Shown: positions 33,130 through 40,605, numbered from the stretch's first letter. The stretch: 64,000 nucleotides of DNA from Pseudoflavonifractor sp. 524-17 (GCF_009935845.1 NZ_QWEK01000006.1:62001-126000), one strand, 5' to 3'. A program made the numbers and translations. The notes: generated from the letters alone by a model not told the origin.

Positions 33130-34989
33130 TTAACCTTCGTAATCGTCTTCGTCGAACGGATCATATTTGCCAAATTGCATTGTTTCATATATCATTTCAT
33201 CTTCGTGGTTACAGTATAAAACATAGCACTTCATCGGGCCCTTCTCAAGCAATACTTCGCAAGTACATCTGTGATTGTCTTTTACCTGAAGAAAATGTGC
33301 ATCACGAAGTTCATGGGCTACCACAACAGGTGAAAATCCTCCATTTTCTAAAATCTCCTCAAAACAATTACACCAAAACACAATCTGCCATCGATATTCT
33401 TTTCCATTAATTATTCGCTTCTTATTTGCTCGCCTAGTAAATCCTTTTGTTTGTTTGGTGATATAATATGTATTAAACTGCGTTATACATCTCTCTTCCC
33501 CCAGGAAGTCGTCTGGGTGTTCGGCGACATATCGAAGCAGGTACTCACGCGCACGCTCTCCAAGATTCACCTCATCAGCATTAACAGTAATAACATGAAG
33601 ATAGCAAAATTTACATATCTCGTCCACATTAAGATTTATGCCTACAACTTCGTTTGCAATTTCAGCTGCAAGAGTGAATAAAGCAACAAACTCACTTATC
33701 CGTTGCCCGACGGCAAGTCGAATCTTCTCCTCATCCATTTGCTTTTTGATTTTATCTTGGATCTGATCCCACCTGGTCTTCCACCTATTAGAGTTATTTA
33801 GTAACTCTTGGGCAACAAGCGGGGCTACACAGCCGTAATTATCTCTCAAGCAGTCATAAATTGCGTCTGCCTGCTCCTTTGAATCAGTCCACTTCACATT
33901 GCGAAACTCCACACATCGTGCTCTGATTCCTGCATTGGCGGAGCACTTTTTCAATATAGAAATCTCTCCACTTGAGAGAACGATTGTACTAAAATTTGCT
34001 GAATCACATAAAGCAGTTCCGCCAGCCTTTAATCTGTCCTTCTCCTCTCCATTGCCGATAGCATAAACGAAGTCAGTGTATTCCTTCTTACTTCCTGATG
34101 ATAGCTCATCAATGCTGACTGGAAACCCTTGGTTATGTCCAATTCGGCGGATCAACGCAGCTAAAGATGACTGATGATTGAGCCAAAGCCCAGACTTCTC
34201 ATTAAAAGGATTTGAAGCTAGGCCAGCATGGAGCCTCAAAGATGTGGATTTACCTGAGGTGCTATTACCTACAAGATGCAGAATCATATTATTCATACTT
34301 TTCCCCCAAACGTCCTTGGCAAAGGGAAGCACAATTGAAGCAACACTAAATGCAATAATTGCTTCTAAAGGACTCCATTCTGATGTAGATAATATCTGGC
34401 TCTTGATTATACGGACAATATTGTCAAGCGTACCCTTCGGTCTGATATCCAACTTTCCCATGTACTCTGAGCTTTCATTGTCAGATGAAATTATATTCTG
34501 ACAGCAAAAAGCTAAACCATCTGTTCTCTCAATCCAGCCTAACTTTGTATGGCCATACATGACTTCAAAAAGATTGTGCTCTATACATGTTTTAATATCT
34601 TGCATCAACACATTAAGCAAGTCATTCCAATCAGTCGGTGCGCCTCCATTTTTAGTGACGCAGTTCTTAAGAGTTTTTGGCGTCAAATCTGCATAACAAA
34701 CTTTCGCATATTTTATTCCTTCTAAAAGAAGGCTTTGAATTCTTAATGTTATTACTGGCAATTCTCCATCTAATATTGTTATGCTATCAATTTCAACGGG
34801 GCTGCGCATTTGCTGTACTGAAGAACTATCACAATCCTGTATAGTGTCCATCTTACATGTGCAGGTACCTGAGCTTTTCGGAGTAGTTTCTTTCTGCTCA
34901 ATGGTCTCGGGGGATTGGCTTTCTGAGAAAACGGGGCTCATTTCTTGACCTTCTTTCTGCAACGCTTTTGACCTGTCTTCCATAATCAT
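33130..34989 (-). CDS. DUF927 helicase/primase-associated ATPase
   Basis: The 619-residue protein has Walker A GNSTSGKST near residue 240 and the DUF927 blocks LWLNHQSSLAALIRRIGHNQ, FPVSIDELSSGSKKEYTDFV, GNGEEKDRLKAGG and ANAGIRARCVEF. DUF927 proteins resemble superfamily 3 helicases and occur with phage or plasmid replication primases. Here they suggest past or present autonomous replication of the element. Start 34989 follows AAGGAGGAAAACAAA. No primase domain is evident in the N-terminal 200 residues. The gene is visibly AT-richer than the host genes. Confidence 0.82.
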   Translation of the reverse strand: MIMEDRSKALQKEGQEMSPVFSESQSPETIEQKETTPKSSGTCTCKMDTIQDCDSSSVQQMRSPVEIDSITILDGELPVITLRIQSLLLEGIKYAKVCYADLTPKTLKNCVTKNGGAPTDWNDLLNVLMQDIKTCIEHNLFEVMYGHTKLGWIERTDGLAFCCQNIISSDNESSEYMGKLDIRPKGTLDNIVRIIKSQILSTSEWSPLEAIIAFSVASIVLPFAKDVWGKSMNNMILHLVGNSTSGKSTSLRLHAGLASNPFNEKSGLWLNHQSSLAALIRRIGHNQGFPVSIDELSSGSKKEYTDFVYAIGNGEEKDRLKAGGTALCDSANFSTIVLSSGEISILKKCSANAGIRARCVEFRNVKWTDSKEQADAIYDCLRDNYGCVAPLVAQELLNNSNRWKTRWDQIQDKIKKQMDEEKIRLAVGQRISEFVALFTLAAEIANEVVGINLNVDEICKFCYLHVITVNADEVNLGERAREYLLRYVAEHPDDFLGEERCITQFNTYYITKQTKGFTRRANKKRIINGKEYRWQIVFWCNCFEEILENGGFSPVVVAHELRDAHFLQVKDNHRCTCEVLLEKGPMKCYVLYCNHEDEMIYETMQFGKYDPFDEDDYEG

Positions 34990-35212
34990 TTTGTTTTCCT
35001 CCTTGTCGTTTTTCGCAAATGTTCGCACAGTTCAAACTGGCCCATTTTGGGCCGCCGCTTTCACAACAATGCGAAAACTTACACACCACATAGACAAATT
35101 AAGAGGTCAACTCAAAATGAGGACAAACTGAAGATCAGAGCAGCATATTAGGAAAAAAGCAAGCTGAGGCTGTATACCCCAGATCTAAATATGAAATTGC
35201 ACAACACAATAA

Positions 35213-35275
35213 AAAGTCCACTGGAACAGAATGCGAGAAATCAAAGACTCTTGTTCCAGCAGGCTTTTTAATTTT
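35213..35275 (-). terminator. Long hairpin terminator, copy 2
   Basis: Minus strand: AAGCCTGCTGGAACA pairs with TGTTCCAGTGGACTT, followed by TTTATTG. Same stem and loop elements (CTCGCATTCTGTTCCAGTGG) as the hairpin at 22555-22617. Thirteen kilobases apart in one element, so duplicated. Confidence 0.7.
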
Positions 35276-35349
35276 TACGGCTGCAAAAGACATACCTTTT
35301 CTCTTTCATTATAGACATTACATAGTCATGGGGAGCTAAGGTTTTACAT

Positions 35350-35540
35350 TCTCAATCGAGCATCCGCAACAATACTATTCTTTGTAAAACAGTGGGAAAA
35401 TTGGGATTTCAATCCCCATCGAGCACCTGTAATAATACTGCTCTTTGTAAAAACAGTGGGAAATTGGGATTTTACTCCCCTCCAAGCACCTGCAATAATA
35501 CTGCTCTTTGTAAAAACAGTGGGAAATTGGGATACTATAC
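35350..35540 (+). repeat. Three tandem 63-bp repeats
   Basis: AATACTATTCTTTGTAAAAC (35371), AATACTGCTCTTTGTAAAAA (35434) and the same again (35497), each followed by CAGTGGGAAATTGGGAT or a one-base variant. Exact 63-bp period. No unique spacers, so not CRISPR. Confidence 0.85.
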
Positions 35541-35667
35541 ATGCCCCCGCTGAAAATCCGCCATCTTTCGCTTGAAAAGTTCATAAGTACAACTGATTTT
35601 AATGTAAAACTCAACTAAAATTTAGGAGTAAAAGCCTATCTGTTTTCTACTGAGTGATATGGAAGTC

Positions 35668-35725
35668 TTGACATTTCCCTTATTATCCGATATTATTTAA
35701 GGGAACCGAGCCGGAGGTAAGGGAA
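35668..35725 (+). promoter_or_regulatory. fic promoter with three TAAGGGAA operator-like sites
   Basis: TTGACA (35668-35673), 17-base spacer, TATTAT (35691-35696). TTCCCTTA (35675-35682) and TAAGGGAA (35698-35705) form a perfect inverted repeat around the -10 box. A third TAAGGGAA (35718-35725) covers the ribosome site and ends in the start codon. This layout suggests tight repression. Confidence 0.75.
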
Positions 35726-36771
35726 TGAAAATCTTTAACTACTCTATGATCCGAAGCCAGAAATGGGACTCTGACATTTTAGGCTTGATTGCCGCTATCT
35801 ACAAAGAGGCCGGAAAGCAGGAGCTATATTTGAAGCAGCGCCCGGATGAATTGGAAAAACTGGTTGAGATTGCTAAGATACAGAGCACAGAAGCCTCTAA
35901 CGCCATTGAGGGTATCGTTACTACCAGCACCCGCATCAAGCAGCTTGTGGAGGAAAAAACCACGCCCAGGAACAGAGATGAGCAGGAGATCGCGGGATAC
36001 CGTGATGTGCTGAATATCATCCATGAGAGCTTTGACACCATCCCGATTACGCAAAACTATATCCTACAACTCCACAAGATTTTATATAGCCACATGAACA
36101 ATCCAATGGCCGGGCGGACGAAGAACGTGCAGAATTACATTAGTGCAACCTACCCCGACGGTTATACAGAAACCCTGTTTACGCCCCTTGCGCCATTTGA
36201 AACACCTGAAGCATTGGACAAAATCTGCGAGGAATACAGCCGGGTCATTGGAAACATGGAACTGGAGCCTTTGATTGCAATCCCAATCTTTATTCATGAC
36301 TTTTTGTGTATCCACCCATTTAACGATGGGAACGGCAGGATGAGCAGGCTGCTTACAACGTTATTGCTATACCGAAGCGGCTTTTTTGTTGGAAAATATA
36401 TCTCGTTGGAGGCGAAAATCGCCAAAAATAAAGACCTGTATTATGACGCTTTGGCAAGGTCACAGGACGGCTGGTATGAGGGTACAGAAGACGCTGTCCC
36501 TTTCATCAAATATATTCTTGGAATAATCCTTTCCGCCTATAAGGATTTTGAGGATCGCTTTGCTCTTGTAGAGACAAAGCTGCCCGCAGTTGAAATCGTC
36601 AGGCAGGCAACGCTCCAAAAAATCGGACGGTTCACCAAGCAGGACATTCGAGAACTCTGCCCTTCTCTCAGTGTGAGTTCCATCGAGGGGGGCTTGCGTA
36701 AGCTGGTTGCATCCGGCGACTTAAAACGGGAAGGAAGCGGGAAAAAAACCTACTATGTCAGACTCAAGTAA
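35725..36771 (+). CDS. Fic-domain protein (AMPylase/toxin-type) with C-terminal winged helix
   Basis: The 348-residue protein has the Fic core motif HPFNDGNGRMSR at about residues 198-209, intact for AMP transfer from ATP. An N-terminal inhibitory helix contains S-x-x-x-E-G (SNAIEG, residue about 59), making it a self-inhibited class II Fic. A C-terminal winged-helix segment follows (FTKQDIRELCPSLSVSSIEG, GLRKLVASGDLKREG), which may bind the TAAGGGAA sites of its own promoter. Targets unknown. Starts with ATG 35725 after CCGGAGGTAAGGG. Confidence 0.9.
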   Translation: MKIFNYSMIRSQKWDSDILGLIAAIYKEAGKQELYLKQRPDELEKLVEIAKIQSTEASNAIEGIVTTSTRIKQLVEEKTTPRNRDEQEIAGYRDVLNIIHESFDTIPITQNYILQLHKILYSHMNNPMAGRTKNVQNYISATYPDGYTETLFTPLAPFETPEALDKICEEYSRVIGNMELEPLIAIPIFIHDFLCIHPFNDGNGRMSRLLTTLLLYRSGFFVGKYISLEAKIAKNKDLYYDALARSQDGWYEGTEDAVPFIKYILGIILSAYKDFEDRFALVETKLPAVEIVRQATLQKIGRFTKQDIRELCPSLSVSSIEGGLRKLVASGDLKREGSGKKTYYVRLK

Positions 36772-36783
36772 TTTCTGAACGCT

Positions 36784-36812
36784 TTGTAACACATTGGGTG
36801 AGGTGGTATAAT
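36784..36812 (+). promoter_or_regulatory. Promoter of the DUF4869-ATPase-recombinase operon
   Basis: TTGTAA (36784-36789), 17-base spacer, TATAAT (36807-36812). A sigma-A-like pattern rather than a mother-cell one. The transcript could continue through the recombinase into the sigK 3' half. Confidence 0.65.
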
Positions 36813-36854
36813 ACCATTGCACCTATGAGAATACTATCCAAGGGGTGAAAGGCG

Positions 36855-37313
36855 ATGCTGAATATCTATTTCGGAGAAATGCCTGAAAAGGATTTTCCCA
36901 ACTATATATATAATACCAGTGTATATTTTGACAACACATATCTGGATTCCTGGATCACAGATGAATTCTCGCAGAAAATGATAAAGGATATTGACAAGGC
37001 AGTCGTACTGAGCCCAAATGCCATTGATAGCAAGGCACTGGGCGTGATTCCAGTTAAGCAGCTCTCCGGTGGTGTGAAGACACTGCTGCTGCTGCTGCAT
37101 GATCCATCTAAAATTTTTAACGTGTCCACCTGCGGAGATAACTGCGCAAAGTGGGTGCTCAAAATAGCGGAAGCCACAGATCATGACATTACGATTAACC
37201 TCCGTCACTTGATGGACTTTGGCGAAAAGCCCTTCGAGTTTAGACTGGTTAATAACGGCATGATCGTCCATAATATGCAGGAATATGTGACTTCTGCCGG
37301 AATCTATTTATAA
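36855..37313 (+). CDS. DUF4869-like protein
   Basis: 152 residues: MLNIYFGEMPEKDFPNYIYN, FDNTYLDSWITDEFSQKMIK, VIPVKQLSGGVKTLLLLLHD, GDNCAKWVLKIAEATDHDIT and LVNNGMIVHNMQEYV. From memory this is the DUF4869 family, found beside a P-loop ATPase in gut Clostridia. Preceded by AAGGGGTGAAAGGCG. Twelve bases separate it from the ATPase gene, so they likely work as a pair. No known activity. Confidence 0.7.
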   Translation: MLNIYFGEMPEKDFPNYIYNTSVYFDNTYLDSWITDEFSQKMIKDIDKAVVLSPNAIDSKALGVIPVKQLSGGVKTLLLLLHDPSKIFNVSTCGDNCAKWVLKIAEATDHDITINLRHLMDFGEKPFEFRLVNNGMIVHNMQEYVTSAGIYL

Positions 37314-37325
37314 GGCGGTGGGAAG

Positions 37326-38294
37326 ATGACAGGAAAATATGATATTGTGGTACAAAACCGCCGCCTGCAGTATAAATTTACCGTTGAACGAAACATTACA
37401 GTTTTGCGCGGCGACAGCGCAACAGGGAAGACGACTCTGATCGATATGATCGCTGCCTACCAGCAGAATGGCAAGGACAGCGGCATTACGGTTTCCTGCG
37501 AAAAGACTTGTACCACCCTGACGGGTCTGCGCTGGCAGGAAAATCTGGCACTGATCCATGACAGCATCGTTTTTATTGATGAGGGTGATAAATTCGTTCT
37601 CTCCGAGGACTTTGCCAAGGCTGTCAAAAATTCAGATAACTATTATGTGATCGCTACCCGTGCCCCCTTGACGAACCTGCCCTACAGCGTGGACGAGATA
37701 TATGGGATCAAAAATAGCGCAGGAAATCGTTATCAGGGAACAAAACGGCTGTACTCTAAGTTCTATAACTTATGTGATACCAAAGTGGACTCAATTTCCA
37801 AGCCGGATCTGGTGATTGTTGAGGACTCCAACGCAGGACATCAATTCTTCGCCAAACTTTTTTTCCAGTATAAAATCCCCTGTATATCAGCAAAAGGTAA
37901 AAGCAACGTCTATCAGGAACTTTTGCAGCAGACCTACTCAACAGCCCTTGTAATCGCAGATGGTGCCGCATTTGGCCCTGAAATTGAGAAGGTTCTGTCT
38001 CTGAATAAACTCCAGGATAAAAAGCTGATAATCTATTTGCCAGAGTCCTTCGAGTGGATGATACTGAAGTCAGGGCTTCTGAAACAAGGACGGATACAAG
38101 CAATACTCGAGAAGCCTTATGACCATATTGAGAGTGAAAAGTTTTTTAGCTGGGAGCGCTTTTTCACCTCACTGCTGGTTGATGAGACAAGCGGTACATA
38201 TCTGCAATATAATAAGACCTCTCTAAACCATGCTTATTTGAATCCAAAAGAGCAGGCTGCTATCGTTAGTATGATGCCTGAGATGCTATTCTAA
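37326..38294 (+). CDS. P-loop ATPase, partner of DUF4869
   Basis: The 322-residue protein has Walker A GDSATGKTT (residues 29-37), Walker B-like IVFIDEGDKF (about 81-90) and a possible sensor segment NYYVIATRAPLTN. The C-terminal half (KPDLVIVEDSNAGHQFF, STALVIADGAAFGPEIEKVL) has a second Rossmann-like part. It begins after GGCGGTGGGAAG. The recombinase gene begins 24 bases after its stop, so the three genes form one operon. It may help the recombinase or be independent cargo. Confidence 0.7.
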   Translation: MTGKYDIVVQNRRLQYKFTVERNITVLRGDSATGKTTLIDMIAAYQQNGKDSGITVSCEKTCTTLTGLRWQENLALIHDSIVFIDEGDKFVLSEDFAKAVKNSDNYYVIATRAPLTNLPYSVDEIYGIKNSAGNRYQGTKRLYSKFYNLCDTKVDSISKPDLVIVEDSNAGHQFFAKLFFQYKIPCISAKGKSNVYQELLQQTYSTALVIADGAAFGPEIEKVLSLNKLQDKKLIIYLPESFEWMILKSGLLKQGRIQAILEKPYDHIESEKFFSWERFFTSLLVDETSGTYLQYNKTSLNHAYLNPKEQAAIVSMMPEMLF

Positions 38295-38318
38295 ATAGTG
38301 CAGAGAGAGGAAACAATT

Positions 38319-40058
38319 ATGAATATATCATCAGAACAACAGGTTTTTGCGATCTATTCCAGAAAATCAAAATTTACAGGTAAAGGTGAAAGCATCGAAA
38401 ACCAGATTGAGATGTGCCGCCAGTACATCTCCCGCTGCTTTGGGCAGGAACAGGCGGACAGCGCCTTGGTCTATGAGGACGAGGGCTTCTCCGGCGGCAG
38501 CACAAAGCGTCCCAACTTCCAACGGATGATGAAGGATGTACATAGCGGCAAGATTCAGACCATCGTATGCTACCGCCTGGACAGGCTCACCCGCAATACC
38601 AAGGACTGCTTTGAGTTCGTGGAGGAGCTGGAGCACTGCGGAGCGGCCTTCATCTCCATCAAGGAGAATTTCGACCTGACTACCCCCACCGGACGGCTCA
38701 TGTTTACCTTTGTTGCGGCCTTGGCCCAAATGGAGCGAGAAACCATTGCCGACCGCATCCGTGACAATCTTCAGGAGCTGGCCAAGACAGGCCGCTGGCT
38801 GGGCGGCAATACCCCTCTCGGCTACGAATCGGAGGGCACCGAATACTGCAAGGTGGATGGGAAAAAGCGCAAGACTTTCCACCTGAAGCTGATCCCAGAG
38901 GAAGCCCAGCTGGTGCAGATGATTTTCTCCAAGTTTTTAGAATTGAAGTCCTTAACGAAGCTGGAAACCTACCTGCTCAACCAGGATTACAAGACCCGCC
39001 AGGGAAAGCCTTTCTCCCGCTTTGCCATCCGGGAACTCATTATGAACCCCGTCTACGCAAAGGCAGACGGGGCTATGTACCAGTATTTGATTGCCAATGA
39101 AGTCCAACCCTTCTCCGATCAAAGTACCTTTGACGGGAGCCACGGCATCATGGCCTACAACCGCACGGAGCAAACCAAGGGCAGCACTACCCGAAAGAAG
39201 CCTATAGAAGAATGGGTGGTATCGGTAGGGGAGCATGAGGGCATCGTATCCGGCGAGGACTGGATCGCCGTCCAGGGACTGCTGGACGAAAACAAAAGCA
39301 AGAGCTATCGCTGGCGGGCGGGGCAGAGCAATGAGGCCCTGTTGTCGGGCCTTTTGCATTGCCGCTGCGGATACTGTATGCGGCCCAAGGTTACCAGCCG
39401 CACGACAGGTGACGGAGAGCGGCACTTCCGCTATTTGTGCGAGCTGAAGGAAAAGAGCCGCCGCCATAAATGCGATAACAAGGACATCAACGGCAACCAT
39501 CTTGATCGTGCGGTATGTTTTGAAATCAAGAGACTTGCAGAGGACAAAAGCGAACTTAACCGTCGCTTGGCGACAGGAAAAAAAGCCTTTGTGGACAAAA
39601 GCAACCAGCTCACAACAGACCTGGAACGGCTCAAAAAGGCCCAGAGAGAGAACCAGAGGGAGATCAGCGCACTGGTAGACTCCCTGGCGAAAATGACTAG
39701 TATCCCCGGAAAGCAGAGCATCCTGGACGGCATCAACGAGCGTTCCGAACGGAATAAGAGTATTCAGGAGAATATCCAGGAGCTGGAGCAGATCCTCCAA
39801 GAGCAGAACCTGCAATCCCAATCTTTTGAGATCCTGAGGGATATGCTGCGCTCTTTTGCGGCTACCATGGACGATATGACCGTGGAGCAAAAACGCCTGG
39901 CCATCCGGGTGATTGTCAAGGACGTCGTATGGGACGGGAAGAAAGTCCACATCTACCTCTTTGGCGACGATGACCCCAGCGGGGACGATATCGACTTCCC
40001 GCCACCTGACGATGGACAAGATAATCCTGATGGGCCACTGTGTGAGGATAGCAAATGA
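38319..40058 (+). CDS. Large serine recombinase of the sigK element (SpoIVCA-like)
   Basis: 579 residues: N-terminal resolvase domain with catalytic Ser14 (IYSRKSKFTGKGESIENQIE), DEGFSGGSTKRPNFQRM, VCYRLDRLTRNTKD and ALAQMERETIADRI. A Recombinase domain (PEEAQLVQMIFSKFLEL) and zinc ribbon CRCGYCMRP near residue 350 follow, then a long coiled coil at about 430-520. Predicted integrase/excisionase that restores sigK. ATG 38319 after AGAGAGGAAACAATT; a GTG at 38298 is less likely. Its TGA stop (40056-40058) overlaps the attR core, so recombination removes the stop codon. Confidence 0.95.
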   Translation: MNISSEQQVFAIYSRKSKFTGKGESIENQIEMCRQYISRCFGQEQADSALVYEDEGFSGGSTKRPNFQRMMKDVHSGKIQTIVCYRLDRLTRNTKDCFEFVEELEHCGAAFISIKENFDLTTPTGRLMFTFVAALAQMERETIADRIRDNLQELAKTGRWLGGNTPLGYESEGTEYCKVDGKKRKTFHLKLIPEEAQLVQMIFSKFLELKSLTKLETYLLNQDYKTRQGKPFSRFAIRELIMNPVYAKADGAMYQYLIANEVQPFSDQSTFDGSHGIMAYNRTEQTKGSTTRKKPIEEWVVSVGEHEGIVSGEDWIAVQGLLDENKSKSYRWRAGQSNEALLSGLLHCRCGYCMRPKVTSRTTGDGERHFRYLCELKEKSRRHKCDNKDINGNHLDRAVCFEIKRLAEDKSELNRRLATGKKAFVDKSNQLTTDLERLKKAQRENQREISALVDSLAKMTSIPGKQSILDGINERSERNKSIQENIQELEQILQEQNLQSQSFEILRDMLRSFAATMDDMTVEQKRLAIRVIVKDVVWDGKKVHIYLFGDDDPSGDDIDFPPPDDGQDNPDGPLCEDSK

Positions 40059-40068
40059 GATTTTGATG
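40044..40068 (+). other. attR of the sigK intervening element
   Basis: GAGGATAGCAAATGAGATTT followed by TGATG, with the shared core AAATG at 40053-40057. Left of it is the recombinase end, right of it sigK codons Glu-Ile-Leu-Met. Joined with attL on the element side it gives GAGGATAGCAA / ATGCAATCCTC, a palindrome except at the centre and one pair. Confidence 0.85.
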
Positions 40069-40470
40069 TACTTCCGGTCCATCAAAAAATTTCAGGGGGA
40101 CGTTTCACTCTCTGACTCGCTGGATGGGGATGGAGATGGGGGGTCCCTGTCCATTCTGGACACCATCCATGTGGATGACAACATGTTGGAGGAGCTGGAC
40201 ACCAGAGACTGCTGTGCCAAAGTACGTCAATGCGTGGGGCGATGCCTGGATGAGCGGGAGGCTATGGTAATATCTCTGCGCTATGGGCTGAATAATGACC
40301 AGCCTCTCACTCAGCGGGAGATCGCCGCTAAATGCGGAATTTCCCGGTCCTATGTATCCCGCCGCGCTTATTGTAAGCGGCGGGATACGGTTAGACCTTG
40401 TTTGAAAAATGTCAAAACAGCAGTTTTTCCGCCATACAGGGTAAAAAACTTGAAATATGCAACCTTATAA
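40057..40470 (+). CDS. sigK: sigK, 3' portion, interrupted gene
   Basis: No start codon of its own. In frame with codon 112 at 21514 it adds 137 residues, giving a 249-residue sigma-K. It covers the end of region 2 (EILMYFRSIKKFQGDVSLSD), LSILDTI, VGRCLDEREAMVISLRYGL and region 4.2 TQREIAAKCGISRSYVSR. After SYVSR the usual IEKKAL helix is missing. It is replaced by 35 unrelated residues encoded by an inverted duplication (40354-40388) and a repeat A copy. Function of the last helix is therefore doubtful. Confidence 0.88.
   Translation, partial: EILMYFRSIKKFQGDVSLSDSLDGDGDGGSLSILDTIHVDDNMLEELDTRDCCAKVRQCVGRCLDEREAMVISLRYGLNNDQPLTQREIAAKCGISRSYVSRRAYCKRRDTVRPCLKNVKTAVFPPYRVKNLKYATL
40354..40388. 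repeat. Inverted duplication inside the sigK 3' end
   Basis: GTATCCCGCCGC (40354-40365) and GCGGCGGGATAC (40377-40388) are perfect 12-bp arms. Counting GCTTA-TTG-TAAGC the hairpin is nearly closed. The right arm copies the codons for VSR in inverted sense, replacing the normal end of the recognition helix. Confidence 0.75.
40391..40420 (+). repeat. Dispersed repeat family A, copy 2
   Basis: TTAGACCTTGTTTGAAAAAT then GTCAA, matching 57784-57812 and the reverse of 18248-18277. It overlaps the aberrant 3' end of sigK. Confidence 0.55.
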
Positions 40471-40485
40471 TATCCTGCACTATAG

Positions 40486-40530
40486 AAAAAAGCTCTTGCC
40501 GATGACAGCACCGGTAAGAGCTTTCTCTTT
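40486..40530 (+). terminator. Terminator after sigK
   Basis: AAAGCTCTTGCCG and CGGTAAGAGCTTT stem (one mismatch) with A-run before and CTCTTTCT after. Confidence 0.75.
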
Positions 40531-40605
40531 CTGCACGAAACAGATCAGACAGGCCGCGAACGCATTGAGACCAGTCAATCGACAGCGGCCTCTTAGGACC
40601 TGTAT

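Larger units (their letters stand above)
34990..35667. other. Gene-poor AT-rich stretch with repeats
   Basis: Holds the leader of the DUF927 gene, the second copy of the long hairpin (35213-35275) and a 63-bp tandem repeat (35350-35540). A minus-strand frame (35375-35614) with 21-residue periodicity comes from the repeat and is not called a gene. No obvious promoter for the DUF927 gene. Confidence 0.6.
21516..40057 (+). mobile_element. skin-like sigK intervening element, 18,542 bp
   Basis: The insert splits sigK between Asn112 and Glu113. Evidence: both halves are in frame with each other, a 5-bp AAATG is shared at both ends, and a large serine recombinase ends inside attR. Joined element ends form a near-perfect palindrome. 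Excision restores AAT GAG ATT TTG ATG TAC, coding NEILMY, the sigma-K consensus. The Bacillus subtilis skin element sits at the same Asn-Glu codons with core AATGA (established knowledge). Cargo includes regulators, an SLH protein, DUF262 and DUF927 genes, Fic and tandem arrays. Most genes between 22157 and 34989 run on the minus strand. Confidence 0.92.

Noticed and set aside
35350-35540. Possible CRISPR array
   Set aside because: Three units with exact 63-bp period and nearly identical throughout; no unique spacers and no cas genes.
21516-40057. Element as a complete prophage or conjugative element
   Set aside because: No capsid, terminase, tail, relaxase or type IV secretion genes can be seen; only integration, regulation, helicase-like and cargo genes.
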